Shown: one piece after another, positions 1 through 8,508 of the stretch | How the letters are laid out: every line of letters starts with the position of its first letter | How positions within the stretch are numbered: position 1 is the stretch's first letter | Origin: Gemmatimonadota bacterium | GTDB taxonomy: Bacteria; Gemmatimonadota; Gemmatimonadetes; Gemmatimonadales; GWC2-71-9 | Direction: 5' to 3' | Assembly: GCA_029862935.1 (NCBI GenBank) | Contig: JAOTWK010000012.1 | Span: forward strand, 1 to 27,055 | DNA: 27,055 nucleotides | Notes under the pieces: model-generated | Seen by the model: only the letters and a program-made list of their open reading frames with translations | The model's database searches: none | What the model was told of the DNA's origin: nothing | Position numbers and translations under genes: made by a program

Positions 1-1216
1 TGGGAAGCCGGCCCAGCTTGCCGAACACGTACCCGCCGATCGTGAGGTAATCCTCGCGGGCGATCGCGAAGCCGTACTGCGTATTGAGATCGTCCACCTC
101 GGTCGTTCCAGACACCACGATCGCGTCACCGTCGAGCATCGCTTCCGGCTCCATCGCATCATGCTCGTCGTAGATCTCGCCGACGATTTCTTCGAGCAGA
201 TCCTCCATGGTCACCAGACCGTCGGTTCCTCCGTGCTCGTCGAGCACGATTGCCATGTGGGTCTTGAGACGCTTCATGTCGGCGAGCACGTGTTCGACCT
301 CTCTCGTGCTGGGGACAAACAGCGGATCCTGCGCGATCGCCGTCACCGGGCGCGATGGATCCTGCGACAGTGCCGCCAATATTTCCTTTACGTGGACGAT
401 CCCGACCACGTCGTCCAGGGACTCGCGATAGATGGGATAGCGAGATTGCCCGCTGGCGGCGATCTGGTCGGCCGCATCCCTGATCGAGAGCGTGGACGGA
501 AGTCCGACGATCGCCGTCCGCGGCGTCATCACATCGTTGGCACTCATTTCTGTGAACTCGAAGATGCCCTGGATCATCGCCACGTCCTCTTTGGCCAGCT
601 GCCCCGACTTTTGGCTCCTCCTGAGCATCATGAGGATCTCCTCGGGCGAGCGGATGGCCTCATGCTCATGCGACGAACTGGAAATCCCCATGAGTCGGAC
701 GAGCAAGTTGGCGCTGGCGTTGAGCAGGTTGGTCGCGGGGCCGGTTATCCAGGCGAAGAGGATGAGTGGCCGGGCGGTCCACCGGCTGGTCGTCTCCGCA
801 TGGGTAATGGCCAGGGCCTTGGGTGCCTGCTCGCCGATCACGACGTGGAGAAACGTGATGATGGCCACGGCGACTATCGAAGCAAATGCGGCGCGGCTCA
901 AGAACTGGAGTTGGGCCGGGAGCGAGTCCAGCAGGTCGTGCAGCGCGACGGCAACGGTATCTTCCGCCACGTACCCGAGCAGTATCGATGCGAGCGTGAT
1001 ACCGAGTTGCGCGGCCGACAGCTGGCGGTACAGATCCTTGAATGCGATCTGAACGGTCCGAGCCTTTCGATCACCGCGGCGGACCATAGCTTCAATGCGC
1101 GTGCGTCGTGCGGCCACGAGCGCGAATTCGGCGGCGACGAAGAACCCATTGGCGGCGACCAAAAAGAGAACGGCCGCTCCGCGGAGAAGTAACGAAAGGG
1201 GAGTAAGTTCTTCCAT
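1..1216 (-). CDS. CNNM/CorC (HlyC) family membrane protein with CBS pair, 3' end cut by window edge
   Basis: The reverse strand reads open from an ATG at 1216 to the window edge (405 codons, no stop). It has an N-terminal DUF21/CNNM membrane domain (residues about 8-180). Signatures there are FFVAAEFALVAARRTRIE at 25-42 and GEQAPKALAI at 128-137. A CBS pair follows: VMTPRTAIVGLP at 229-240, SRYPIYRESLDDVVGI at 258-273, and MAIVLDEHGGTDGLVTMEDL at 321-340. A CorC/HlyC-type C-terminal domain begins near residue 360. Such proteins sit in the inner membrane and are linked to Mg2+/Co2+ transport or resistance; the old name hemolysin is misleading. The start is the first ATG before the hydrophobic segment, with only a weak ribosome site. 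It is divergent from the zinc exporter gene across 50 bp, so the two may share a control region; both concern metal ions. Confidence 0.9.
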   Translation of the reverse strand, partial: MEELTPLSLLLRGAAVLFLVAANGFFVAAEFALVAARRTRIEAMVRRGDRKARTVQIAFKDLYRQLSAAQLGITLASILLGYVAEDTVAVALHDLLDSLPAQLQFLSRAAFASIVAVAIITFLHVVIGEQAPKALAITHAETTSRWTARPLILFAWITGPATNLLNASANLLVRLMGISSSSHEHEAIRSPEEILMMLRRSQKSGQLAKEDVAMIQGIFEFTEMSANDVMTPRTAIVGLPSTLSIRDAADQIAASGQSRYPIYRESLDDVVGIVHVKEILAALSQDPSRPVTAIAQDPLFVPSTREVEHVLADMKRLKTHMAIVLDEHGGTDGLVTMEDLLEEIVGEIYDEHDAMEPEAMLDGDAIVVSGTTEVDDLNTQYGFAIAREDYLTIGGYVFGKLGRLP

Positions 1217-1266
1217 GTGGATCGGAAGCTAAGGGGTCGGCGACGCGCGGCCAACGAGGAGCCCGG

Positions 1267-2172
1267 ATGAGCGATCAGCAGGAAGTCTCGCGTCAGGCGG
1301 TGGAGTGCACCCAGCCCGCGCCGCCACCGCGTCGGCATAGCAAGGCGCTGAAGCTCGTACTGGTCGTGACGGCGCTCTTCATGCTGGTCGAGATCGTGGG
1401 CGGCGTCTTCGCCAACTCGCTGGCATTGCTCGCCGATGCAGGGCACATGCTGACCGACGTCGGCGCGTTGGCGTTGGCGCTCTTCGCGGCGTGGTTCGCC
1501 CGTCGTCCGGCGACACCGGAGAAGACCTACGGGTATTTGCGCCTCGAGATCCTTGCGGCCCTGGTCAACGGGACGGTCCTGTTCATTGTCGCGATCATGA
1601 TTGTTCGTGACGCTATTGGCCGGTTCGCGGCGCCGCCCGATGTGCAGCCCGTCATCATGACCGTGGTCGCAGGGGCGGGCCTAGTCGTCAACGTCTTCGG
1701 CGCGCGGGTCCTGCACGCCGGGCATCGCGAATCGCTGAACGTTCGCGGAGCGTACTTCCATGTCTTGGGCGATCTCCTGGGGTCGATCGGGGCGCTCACG
1801 GCAGGCATCATCATTCTGACGACCGGTTGGGTGCTTGCGGACCCCGTGATCTCGCTTGGAATCGCCGTGCTCATCTGTGTCGGCGCCTGGCGGCTCGTGC
1901 GGGAGAGTGTTGACGTATTGTTGGAAGCAACTCCGCGTCACATCGCCATGGACAACGTCGAACGGGCGATCACGACCATCGACGACGTGGACGCCGTGCA
2001 CGACTTGCACGTGTGGACGCTTACGAGTGGAGTGATCGCCATGAGCGGGCACGCCGTGGTCTGTGACCCGGACCGCAATCAGTCGGTGCTGGAGAAAGTG
2101 CAAGTACGGCTGGCCGATCTGGGCATCCACCACGTCACGCTGCAAATCGAGCGGAGCGATACGTGTGGGTGA
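1267..2172 (+). CDS. Cation diffusion facilitator (CDF) zinc exporter, ZitB/CzcD type
   Basis: This 301-residue protein has the length and layout of a CDF transporter: six membrane helices followed by a cytoplasmic ferredoxin-like domain. The metal site is visible as H60 and D64 in helix 2 (DAGHMLTD) and H165 and D169 in helix 5 (FHVLGD). This HD-HD set is typical of Zn2+-selecting ZitB/CzcD members. The C-terminal domain carries HDLHVWTLTSG near residues 225-235. The first about 25 residues are polar, with a few His and Cys but no long His-rich loop. The start ATG at 1267 follows a purine-rich CGAGGAG at 1255-1261. It should export Zn2+ (or Co/Cd) from cytoplasm to periplasm using the proton gradient. 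The exact metal is inferred. Confidence 0.93.
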   Translation: MSDQQEVSRQAVECTQPAPPPRRHSKALKLVLVVTALFMLVEIVGGVFANSLALLADAGHMLTDVGALALALFAAWFARRPATPEKTYGYLRLEILAALVNGTVLFIVAIMIVRDAIGRFAAPPDVQPVIMTVVAGAGLVVNVFGARVLHAGHRESLNVRGAYFHVLGDLLGSIGALTAGIIILTTGWVLADPVISLGIAVLICVGAWRLVRESVDVLLEATPRHIAMDNVERAITTIDDVDAVHDLHVWTLTSGVIAMSGHAVVCDPDRNQSVLEKVQVRLADLGIHHVTLQIERSDTCG

Positions 2173-2180
2173 CCGAGAGA

Positions 2181-2206
2181 TGTCAGCTCTCTGCTCACGG
2201 CTGACA
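2181..2206. repeat. Intergenic hairpin of the GGCTGA repeat family, copy 1
   Basis: TGTCAGC (2181-2187) is inverted as GCTGACA (2200-2206) around a 12-base loop, just after the stop of the CDF gene. No U-run follows, so it is not a standard terminator. It shares the GGCTGA/CAGC word content of three other gaps in the window (4720-4763, 5431-5490, 9491-9520). It is the most diverged copy. Confidence 0.45.
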
Positions 2207-2231
2207 GCTTGTGGCCGAGGGCTCTACCGCC

Positions 2232-2260
2232 TTGCTTTCCAGCCCAAGCGCCTCTATACT
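2232..2260 (+). promoter_or_regulatory. Candidate sigma-70-type promoter of typA
   Basis: TTGCTT (2232-2237) and TATACT (2255-2260) are separated by exactly 17 bp. The -10 box matches TATAAT at five of six positions; the -35 box matches TTGACA only in TTG. Transcription would start near 2267, leaving a short leader before the GTG at 2288. Confidence 0.5.
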
Positions 2261-2287
2261 GCCGCGCGCTGTACGCGCTGATTCCCT

Positions 2288-4174
2288 GTGGCTCTGAAGG
2301 TCCCCGTGCCCATCCGCAATATCGCCATTATCGCCCACGTCGATCACGGAAAGACGACGCTGGTGGACCAAATGCTCCGCCAGGCCGGCGTCTTCCGTGT
2401 AGGCCAGGCGGTCGCGGAGCGCGTGCTGGACTCCAACCCCTTGGAGCGTGAGCGCGGTATCACGATCCTGTCCAAGAACGCCTCCGTTCGGTGGGACGAC
2501 GTCAAGATCAACATCGTAGACACACCCGGACACGCGGACTTCGGCGGAGAGGTAGAGCGCATTCTGCGTATGGTGGACGGAGTGCTGCTGCTGGTCGACG
2601 CGGCCGACGGTCCGATGCCACAGACGCGGTTCGTCACCCGCAAGGCACTGGCGCTCGGACTGCACCCCGTCGTGGTCATCAACAAGGTGGACCGTGCTGA
2701 CTCCCGTCCCAGAGAAGTACACGACGAGGTCCTGGAGCTGTTCATGGAGCTGGAGGCGACGGACGCGCAGTTGGACGCGCCCTTCGTGTACGCGTCGGCC
2801 CGGGAAGGGTTCGCCGTGACCAGTTTGGCAGCGCTCGCGACGGTTCAGGCGGGTGGCTCGAGAGATCTCACGTCGCTGTTCGACGCAATCGTCCGAAGTG
2901 TGCCTCCACCGTCGGGTCGGCAGGACGGTCCATTTCAAATGCTGATCTCGACCCTCGACTACTCCCCCTACCTCGGTCGGGTGGGCATTGGCCGGATCGA
3001 ACGGGGCACGGTGGAGCTGGGACAGCAGGTGGCGCTGCTGGCACCGGGTGGGTCGGGGGTCGTGGCCACAGACGAAGCGGACGAGGCACGGGTCACGAAG
3101 CTGTTTGGGTTCGAAGGGCTCGCGCGTGTCGAGCTCGAGCGGGCGGTGGCGGGTGACATCGTCGCCATTGCCGGGATCGAAGGGGTGGAGATCGGCAAGA
3201 CGATCACCGACGTCACAGTCCTCGAACGGCTCGAGAGCATCGCCGTGGAAGAACCGACAATCTCGGTGGATTTCATGGTGAACAACTCCCCGTTCTCTGG
3301 GCGCGCCGGCAAATACGTGACGAGTCGGCAGGTCCGCGATCGCCTCTACTTGGAACTTCAGCGCAACGTGGCGCTGCGGGTAGAGGAAACGGACAAGCCG
3401 GACGTGCTCACCGTCTCGGGCCGCGGCGAGCTCCACCTGGCCATCCTGATGGAGACGATGCGGCGTGAGGGCTACGAGTTCCAGGTGAGCCGGCCGCGGG
3501 TGATCACGCATGTGGGTCCGCACGGTGAGCAACTGGAACCGTACGAAGAGCTCGTGATCGACGTCCCCGAGGATATGGTGGGAGCGGTGATGGAGACCCT
3601 GGGACCGCGTCGCGCGGAGTTGCTCGAGTTGCGGAATCACGGACGGGGTCGCGTGCGACTCCATTTCCGTCTGCCCGCTCGCGGGCTGTTCGGGTACCGC
3701 TCGTCGTTCCTCACGGAGACGCGAGGGGAAGGCATTCTGCACCATCGCTTCTTGGAATACGGGTCCTGGGCCGGGGTCCTCGAGGGCCGCTCCCGTGGGG
3801 TGCTGGTGGCGGATCGCGGAGGGACAGTCCTGGCGTATTCGCTGTGGAACCTGCAAGAACGTGCCACGATGTTCATACGACCCGGAGACGAGGTCTACCA
3901 GGGCATGATTGTCGGGGAGCACGTGCGCCCGGGGGATCTGGACGTCAACGTCACGCGGGGCAAAAAGCTCACGAATATGCGGACAACCGCGTCCGATGAG
4001 AACGTCCAGCTCGAGCCACCGCGGGCGATCACCCTCGAGGTGGCACTCGAATACATCGAAGACGATGAGCTGATCGAAGTGACTCCGAACGCCATTCGCT
4101 TGCGGAAGCGGGCGCTTGCAGCTATAGAGCGTAAGAAGGAGGCTAGGCGGGCCAAGGCCGCGTCTGGCAGATAG
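2288..4174 (+). CDS. typA: Ribosome-associated translational GTPase TypA/BipA
   Basis: The 628-residue product has all GTPase boxes: G1 AHVDHGKTT (16-24), G2 ERGITI (55-60), G3 [12 protein letters not shown] (78-89), G4 NKVD (132-135) and G5 ASAREG (169-174). Domain II follows, then domain III ([39 protein letters not shown]). The BipA-specific C-terminus is well conserved ([37 protein letters not shown]), which separates it from EF-G and LepA. TypA binds the ribosome in a stress- and temperature-dependent way and aids 50S assembly and translation of specific mRNAs. The start used is GTG 2288; a GTG at 2306 is an alternative six codons in, and neither has a clear Shine-Dalgarno site. The length is slightly above the usual 605-615. 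The acidic small protein gene follows after 48 bp. Confidence 0.96.
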   Translation: MALKVPVPIRNIAIIAHVDHGKTTLVDQMLRQAGVFRVGQAVAERVLDSNPLERERGITILSKNASVRWDDVKINIVDTPGHADFGGEVERILRMVDGVLLLVDAADGPMPQTRFVTRKALALGLHPVVVINKVDRADSRPREVHDEVLELFMELEATDAQLDAPFVYASAREGFAVTSLAALATVQAGGSRDLTSLFDAIVRSVPPPSGRQDGPFQMLISTLDYSPYLGRVGIGRIERGTVELGQQVALLAPGGSGVVATDEADEARVTKLFGFEGLARVELERAVAGDIVAIAGIEGVEIGKTITDVTVLERLESIAVEEPTISVDFMVNNSPFSGRAGKYVTSRQVRDRLYLELQRNVALRVEETDKPDVLTVSGRGELHLAILMETMRREGYEFQVSRPRVITHVGPHGEQLEPYEELVIDVPEDMVGAVMETLGPRRAELLELRNHGRGRVRLHFRLPARGLFGYRSSFLTETRGEGILHHRFLEYGSWAGVLEGRSRGVLVADRGGTVLAYSLWNLQERATMFIRPGDEVYQGMIVGEHVRPGDLDVNVTRGKKLTNMRTTASDENVQLEPPRAITLEVALEYIEDDELIEVTPNAIRLRKRALAAIERKKEARRAKAASGR

Positions 4175-4222
4175 GCCAAGCACTCGACTTTTTCGACGCG
4201 CCGAAGGCGCAGGAGGGACAGC

Positions 4223-4447
4223 ATGTTGCCGGTGGACACATCGTATTCGCCGCGTGGTACGCGCTACGATGAAGACGAGGAGTGGAGAGTCTACGGCGAT
4301 TTCGAGGAAGACGAGGAGTTCGACGAAGACGATGATGAGGACCTCGAAGACGAAGACGAAGAGTTCGACGAACTCGAAGACGAGTTCGATGAGAAGGAAC
4401 ACGAGCCGCGTCGTGGGAAGCGGAGTGACTGGGAGAAGGAGAAGTAG
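4223..4447 (+). CDS. Small, extremely acidic protein of unknown function
   Basis: This 74-residue protein is about half Asp and Glu. The acidic core runs roughly from residue 16 to 60, and a short basic end follows (PRRGKRSDWEKEK). It has no hydrophobic segment, so it should be soluble and probably disordered. The case for a real gene rests on the ribosome site: AGGAGGG at 4211-4217 lies five bases before the ATG at 4223, the best in this part of the window. It lies 48 bp after typA on the same strand with no terminator seen between, so co-transcription is likely. Acidic proteins of this kind can mimic nucleic acid or bind basic ribosomal proteins or metal ions, but no function is shown here. 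I do not recognise a family. Confidence 0.7.
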   Translation: MLPVDTSYSPRGTRYDEDEEWRVYGDFEEDEEFDEDDDEDLEDEDEEFDELEDEFDEKEHEPRRGKRSDWEKEK

Positions 4448-4577
4448 GACAGGAGCCCCAGAGTAGCAGGGCTGCCGCTCTGCCGTGAAGTGGGTGGTGG
4501 TGAGTAGGGCTGCTGCAGCTGTGAGTCGGCGGTGGGGTAGAGACGAATGTCTGCGTCCGCTAGATTTTGCCTCTTCA

Positions 4578-4651
<74 letters not shown>

Positions 4652-4668
4652 TCGAGACTTCGTTGCAG

Positions 4669-4708
4669 AGCCCGCTCGGCGTGAAGCAGCCGAGCGGGCT
4701 TCTTGTTT
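4669..4708 (+). terminator. Rho-independent terminator of the tRNA-Ile transcript
   Basis: A perfect 12-bp stem AGCCCGCTCGGC (4669-4680) / GCCGAGCGGGCT (4689-4700) has an 8-base loop and is followed by TCTTGTTT. It lies 17 bases after the tRNA. Confidence 0.88.
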
Positions 4709-4719
4709 GTCGGCTGTGA

Positions 4720-4763
4720 GCCTTCAGCTGATGGCTGACGGCTGATCGCCGACGGCTGAAGGC
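4720..4763. repeat. Intergenic hairpin of the GGCTGA repeat family, copy 2
   Basis: GCCTTCAGC (4720-4728) is inverted as GCTGAAGGC (4755-4763). The space between carries AGCTGATGGC (4726-4735) and GGCTGA three times in all. The element lies between the tRNA terminator and the Uma2 gene. It looks like a REP-type or decayed miniature element rather than a regulator, but only related gaps in this window support that. Confidence 0.55.
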
Positions 4764-4875
4764 CTCAGCGCATTGAAACGCGCTGCGCCGCGTCGTTGTG
4801 GTTACGTCGGCCGATTCCCAGGCGCCGACCTTCCCATGTGCCCTCTTGCCTTCCCCCTCACGCCGAGCCGAGCTT

Positions 4876-5424
4876 ATGGGTATGGCAGCTCCGACCTACT
4901 ACACGGCCGACATGGTCCGCGCGCTCCCAGACGACGGGAAGCGGTACGAAACTGTCCATGGGGAGCTGTTGGTGACGCCAGCGCCGCGGATGATCCATCA
5001 GCTGGTCGTCCAGCGGCTGAACATGGCGCTGTCGCGCTACGTGGATCGGCACCGCGTCGGCCAGGTCTTCGCATCACCCGCCGACATCTCATGGACGCCG
5101 GACACCCTAGTGCAGCCCGACCTGTTCGTGGCGGACCTAAGTGAGGCTCGGACCCTAGACTGGAGTCGAGTTCAACATCTCCTGCTCGCCGTCGAAGTGC
5201 TGAGCCCGTCATCGGTACGCGCTGATCGTTTCACCAAGCGCAGGTTGTATCAAGAAGTTGGCGTGGCGACGTATTGGGTCGTCGATCCCGAGCGATGCAG
5301 CGTCGAGGTGTGGACGCCCGATGATACGTTTCCTGGCGTCGAACGCGAGCGAATCACGTGGCAGCCCACAGGAGCCGGTGAAGAGTTCGAGCTTGAGTTG
5401 ACGGAGCTGTTCAAGCCGATCTAG
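4876..5424 (+). CDS. Uma2 family (DUF820) PD-(D/E)XK-fold putative endonuclease
   Basis: This 182-residue protein fits the Uma2 family. ADMVRALPDDGKRYETVHGELL opens the domain, with the conserved Glu at 30. QPDLF supplies D82, AVEVLSPSS supplies E107, and DRFTKRRLYQEVGV has a Lys at 121. VATYWVVDPER is the usual last core strand. The reading frame is open further upstream (to 4798), but family members begin just before this motif. I therefore chose ATG 4876; ATG 4882 is equally possible. Uma2 proteins are abundant, often mobile and mostly uncharacterised; nuclease activity is inferred from the fold. The gene stands alone after tRNA-Ile, bracketed by two copies of the intergenic repeat, which may hint at acquisition. 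No antitoxin-like partner is seen. Confidence 0.85.
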   Translation: MGMAAPTYYTADMVRALPDDGKRYETVHGELLVTPAPRMIHQLVVQRLNMALSRYVDRHRVGQVFASPADISWTPDTLVQPDLFVADLSEARTLDWSRVQHLLLAVEVLSPSSVRADRFTKRRLYQEVGVATYWVVDPERCSVEVWTPDDTFPGVERERITWQPTGAGEEFELELTELFKPI

Positions 5425-5430
5425 AGGTGC

Positions 5431-5490
5431 GCTGTTAGCTGATGGCGATGGCCGAAAGCCGATGGCCAAAGGCTGATCACTGAGAACTGA
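5431..5490. repeat. Intergenic repeat of the GGCTGA family, copy 3
   Basis: The stretch contains AGCTGATGGC (5437-5446), several GATGGC/GGCC words and GGCTGATCACTGAGAACTGA. It fills most of the gap between the Uma2 gene and msrA. Short inverted pieces such as GGC..GCC allow local folding. The shared 10-mer also occurs at 4726-4735 and 9496-9505. Confidence 0.5.
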
Positions 5491-5514
5491 AGACTTCCAT
5501 TCCCGGAGCATCTA

Positions 5515-6063
5515 ATGACCGAACGCAACCCCCAGGTCGCCACGCTCGCCGGCGGATGCTTCTGGTGCCTCGAGGCAGTGTTCGACCAGCTGCGTGGCGT
5601 CGAGCGGGTACAGTCAGGGTACGCAGGCGGCCAGGTGCCGAATCCCTCTTACGAGCTGGTGTGCACCGGAACCACGGGCCACGCTGAGGTGGTGCAGGTC
5701 ACGTTCGACCCCGCTGAGATCACGTTCCGCGAGCTGCTCGAGGTGTTCTTCACGATCCACGACCCGACGACCCCGAACCGCCAGGGTGGGGACGTGGGCA
5801 CGCAATACCGCTCGGCGATCTACCACCACTCACCGGAGCAGGAAGAGGCCGCCAAAGCAGTGATCGCGGAGCTGGAGCGCGACAAGGTGTGGACCGGGAT
5901 CGTGACCGAGGTGGCGCCGCTCGACGTGTTCTATCCCGCCGAGGCGTATCACAACGACTACTTCGCGCGCAACACAAATCAGCCGTACTGCCAGGCCGTG
6001 ATCGCCCCGAAAGTCGCCAAGCTTCGAAAGACGTACCTAGAGAGGCTGAAGAAGACGGCTTAG
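5515..6063 (+). CDS. msrA: Peptide-methionine (S)-S-oxide reductase MsrA
   Basis: This 182-residue enzyme reduces the S form of methionine sulfoxide in proteins and in the free amino acid, repairing oxidative damage. The signature [11 protein letters not shown] gives the catalytic Cys at 15, followed by F16-W17. Other family blocks are SGYAGG (34-39), [15 protein letters not shown] with the conserved Glu at 58, [20 protein letters not shown] (81-100), and YHNDYF. Cys159 in QPYCQAV near the C-terminus could serve in recycling, but the usual pair of late resolving cysteines of the E. coli type is absent. Cys18 is an alternative. The start ATG has CGGAG (5504-5508) before it. There is no fused MsrB domain. 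No signal peptide is seen, so it is cytoplasmic. The gene ends 77 bp before the oppositely directed slipin gene. Confidence 0.96.
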   Translation: MTERNPQVATLAGGCFWCLEAVFDQLRGVERVQSGYAGGQVPNPSYELVCTGTTGHAEVVQVTFDPAEITFRELLEVFFTIHDPTTPNRQGGDVGTQYRSAIYHHSPEQEEAAKAVIAELERDKVWTGIVTEVAPLDVFYPAEAYHNDYFARNTNQPYCQAVIAPKVAKLRKTYLERLKKTA

Positions 6064-6140
6064 GCGTGCCGCCCTGCCGCGTTCAGTATGTCGTTCCCGT
6101 CGTCCAAGTCGTCTGGTTCAGCCCTGCCGCTGGCCCCCGC

Positions 6141-7157
6141 CTACTCCTCGCTCCCTGAATCCTCGCCGGGCTGCCCAGTCTGGGGTTTTGCCACGGGCGC
6201 GGTCATCCCCGCGGCACCCGCCATACCCAGCACACCCGGCAGATTGAGCGAGTCGGCCAGCCCCGACGGCACGACCATGAGAGACCCGCGCTTCACGATG
6301 CTCTCGTACAGCATGTTCATCGCCCGGAGATTCAGCGCGACCGGGTTCTGGCTGTAGCTCTCGGCCGCCTCCACGAACTTGGACGCGATCTGCGTTTCCG
6401 CGGTGCCCAGGATGATTCGCGCCTGCCGTTCCCGCTCGGCCTGAGCCTGACGCGACATCGCCTCTTCCAGGGCCTTGGGAATGATGACGTCACGGATCTC
6501 GACCGACTGCACCTGGATGCCCCAGTCGTGCATCTTCTCGTCCAGGATCTGCTGTAAGCCGCGCCCCAGTTCCTTCCGTGACTGGATCAGTTCCGCCAGG
6601 TCGTGCTTCCCGATTGCATCCCGGAGCGCCGTCTGCGCGGCCAACACCACGGCCTGCCCATAGTGCTGGACCTCGAGAGCCGCCCGCTCGGCGTCGTACA
6701 CGATCCAAAACGCGATCGCGTCCACGTTGACCGGTACCGTGTCCTTGGTGAGACACGATTCCGCACCGAAGTCGGTGGTCCGGATGCGCTGATCGATGTG
6801 GTACGGGATCCGGTCCAAGATGGGTACCACGTAGAAGAGGCCAGGTCCCCTGAGCCCCCGATACTTGCCGAGTCGGAGCACGACCGCCTTTTCCCACTGA
6901 TCGGCATACTTGATCGACGATCCCACAAAGAGCCCAGTGATAGCGCCGATGGCGACCCCGGCGATGGCCACTGCCGCCGCCCCGGCGGCGAGACCGATCA
7001 GGGCTCCGGCACCTCCGACCACGACGGCTGACGCGAGCCCGGCGAAGGCCGCTGCCGGCGGATAGCGGGTGTCGTTGGGTGTCAGGGAAGCCGGCGGGCG
7101 CGACGAGGCCGCGCGCGGTGAGCCCGGGAAACGGACGGGCAGTAGTTCGTTGCTCAT
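6141..7157 (-). CDS. SPFH/Band 7 slipin (stomatin-like) membrane protein
   Basis: This 338-residue protein has a polar N-terminus, then a long Ala/Gly-rich hydrophobic stretch (about 35-80, enough for one or two membrane passes). The SPFH domain starts at KYADQWEKAVVLRLGKYRGL (83-102). It includes GPGLFYVVPILDRI, IDQRIRTTDF, VNVDAIAFWIVYD and LRDAIGKHDLAELIQSRKEL. An Ala/Glu/Gln-rich helical segment (EEAMSRQAQAERERQARI) follows, typical of oligomerising stomatins. Slipins organise membrane microdomains. The usual partner, a NfeD protease-like protein, is not next to it. The start ATG at 7157 overlaps the stop of the GntR gene as ATGA, and AGGAG lies just upstream within that gene, so translation is probably coupled. 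Confidence 0.92.
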   Translation of the reverse strand: MSNELLPVRFPGSPRAASSRPPASLTPNDTRYPPAAAFAGLASAVVVGGAGALIGLAAGAAAVAIAGVAIGAITGLFVGSSIKYADQWEKAVVLRLGKYRGLRGPGLFYVVPILDRIPYHIDQRIRTTDFGAESCLTKDTVPVNVDAIAFWIVYDAERAALEVQHYGQAVVLAAQTALRDAIGKHDLAELIQSRKELGRGLQQILDEKMHDWGIQVQSVEIRDVIIPKALEEAMSRQAQAERERQARIILGTAETQIASKFVEAAESYSQNPVALNLRAMNMLYESIVKRGSLMVVPSGLADSLNLPGVLGMAGAAGMTAPVAKPQTGQPGEDSGSEE

Positions 7158-7594
7158 TCCAAATCGCTCCTGTTCGGTTCGTCGCGTTCCGACGAGCGCT
7201 GCTCGGTCAACGCGTCGATGAGATCCGTCAGGGAGAACCCGAGCGCCTCTCCCTGGGTCCTGAGATCGCGGCAGAGCCGGTCGAGTTGCGCCTGACGCTC
7301 CAGCGCCGATGCATCGGGAGAGGACAAGCCGACGAAGGTACCATGGCCCGGTCGGGTGACGAGCACCCCGAGCATCTCTAATTCCCGGTATGCACGAGTC
7401 ACCGTGGCCGGCGGGAGGTTCAATTCGATGGACATCTGGCGTACGGTTGGGAGGCGTTCGCCGGTCTCCACGGTGCCCGTCACGATCTCGAGCCACAGAC
7501 GGTCGACAATCTGCCGGTACATCGGCGCCTCACCGCTCGGGTCGAGGTAGACGGCCAAACGCTGGGCGATACTGGACTGATCGTGTTCGTTCAC
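7154..7594 (-). CDS. GntR family transcriptional regulator, YtrA-like subfamily
   Basis: This is a 146-residue protein. The winged helix-turn-helix covers about residues 23-90: PMYRQIVDRLWLEIVTG, GERLPTVRQMSIELNL, PPATVTRAYRELEMLG, and the wing RPGHGTFVGL. Only about 55 residues follow, with no FCD, UTRA or aminotransferase domain, which is the short YtrA pattern. Such regulators are usually repressors of their own operon. Here the operon partner is a slipin rather than the ABC transporter commonly seen with YtrA. The start is GTG at 7594, with a weak ribosome site. A GTTCT-AGAAC inverted repeat 17 bp upstream is a possible operator. Confidence 0.9.
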   Translation of the reverse strand: MNEHDQSSIAQRLAVYLDPSGEAPMYRQIVDRLWLEIVTGTVETGERLPTVRQMSIELNLPPATVTRAYRELEMLGVLVTRPGHGTFVGLSSPDASALERQAQLDRLCRDLRTQGEALGFSLTDLIDALTEQRSSERDEPNRSDLE

Positions 7595-7611
7595 TGACGA
7601 GATCCGGGACT

Positions 7612-7623
7612 GTTCTAGAGAAC
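7612..7623. promoter_or_regulatory. Candidate operator of the GntR-slipin operon
   Basis: GTTCT (7612-7616) and AGAAC (7619-7623) form a short inverted repeat in the divergent gap between the GntR gene (minus) and lepB (plus). Its place just upstream of the GTG start suits autoregulation. It is short enough to occur by chance, and no clear -10 box accompanies it. Confidence 0.3.
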
Positions 7624-7727
7624 GTTAGCGCGTCGGGCCCCGATCGAGCTAGCCGGGGCATGCGGGAGATCCACCGTTGCCCGACGGGGCGCGCGACCTA
7701 AGTTTCGGGCGGACATGACGGGGTAAA

Positions 7728-8462
7728 ATGGAAGCGATGGCGAAGAAACGCTCGAAAGAGAAGCAAAAAGGACTCGTGCCCTACCTCTTGGGGTGGGCTA
7801 AATCGATCGCGTTGGCCCTGGTCCTGTGGTTCATCCTGCAGGCTCTGGTGATCAAGTCGTTCCGTATCGATTCTGGCTCGATGGAGCCCGCCCTGTTCGA
7901 GGGCGACTTTCTGTTCATCAATCGAGCTGTCTACGGAGCGAAGATCCCGTTCACGCCTTGGCGGACACCAGCCTTCCGCGAACCCGTACGCGGCGAGCTG
8001 GTCGTGCTTCGGGGAGTGGAAGAACCAGCCCTCACCATCGTCAAGCGTGTGGTCGGCCTGGCGGGCGACACCTTGGAAATGCGGAACGACTCGCTGTATC
8101 GCAACGGTGCCTACACGCCCGAGCCGTACGCCCAGCACATCGACCCCACGGTCGACATGGACGCTATCCAGCGCAGTAATGCCGCACGCTGGCAAGTACG
8201 CCACCTCGTGAACGGTGACGTGGCCAACTACCGACCGAGCCTTCGGACCTGGGGACCGGTGGTGGTGCCACCAGCACATATCTTCACAATGGGCGACAAT
8301 CGCGATGCGTCCTACGACGGGCGCCACTGGGGCTTCCTCCCACGAAAGAACCTGCTGGGGCACCCGGTCTTCATCTACTTCAGCTTTGATCCACAGCACT
8401 GGCGGCCACTCCCCTTTGTCACCGCGATTCGATGGGGAAGGATCTTCTCGAGTCCCGATTGA
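7728..8462 (+). CDS. lepB: Signal peptidase I
   Basis: This 244-residue inner-membrane serine protease cleaves signal peptides from exported proteins. A basic N-terminus (KKRSKEKQKG) precedes one membrane helix (about 24-42). The nucleophile is S51 in IDSGSMEPAL, and the general base is K106 in IVKRVVGLAGD. Box E reads MGDNRDASYDGRHWGFLP, and the last block is KNLLGHPVFIYFSFD. Between the catalytic blocks there is an inserted stretch (about residues 130-180), as in many Gram-negative enzymes. ATG 7728 was chosen; ATG 7737 (MAKKRS) is equally plausible and leaves all domains intact. The dipeptide epimerase gene follows after 46 bp on the same strand and may be co-transcribed. Confidence 0.95.
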   Translation: MEAMAKKRSKEKQKGLVPYLLGWAKSIALALVLWFILQALVIKSFRIDSGSMEPALFEGDFLFINRAVYGAKIPFTPWRTPAFREPVRGELVVLRGVEEPALTIVKRVVGLAGDTLEMRNDSLYRNGAYTPEPYAQHIDPTVDMDAIQRSNAARWQVRHLVNGDVANYRPSLRTWGPVVVPPAHIFTMGDNRDASYDGRHWGFLPRKNLLGHPVFIYFSFDPQHWRPLPFVTAIRWGRIFSSPD

Positions 8463-8508
8463 CCCCACTGCGAGTCGTGACCAGCCCAACAAGAAAGGCA
8501 AGAGCGCC

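Noticed and set aside
161..1192. Long plus-strand ORF (343 codons)
   Set aside because: It lies opposite the CNNM/CorC gene, whose minus-strand frame shows clear family motifs. The plus-strand product has odd composition and no recognisable domain; such shadow ORFs are common in GC-rich DNA.
2195..4402. Minus-strand ORF of 735 codons
   Set aside because: It is antisense to typA and the acidic gene. TypA is unmistakable, and the antisense product has no family pattern.
8215..8508. Upstream extension of the dipeptide epimerase frame
   Set aside because: It overlaps the catalytic end of signal peptidase I and adds about 98 residues not found in the enolase-superfamily fold. The GTG at 8509 is the sensible start.
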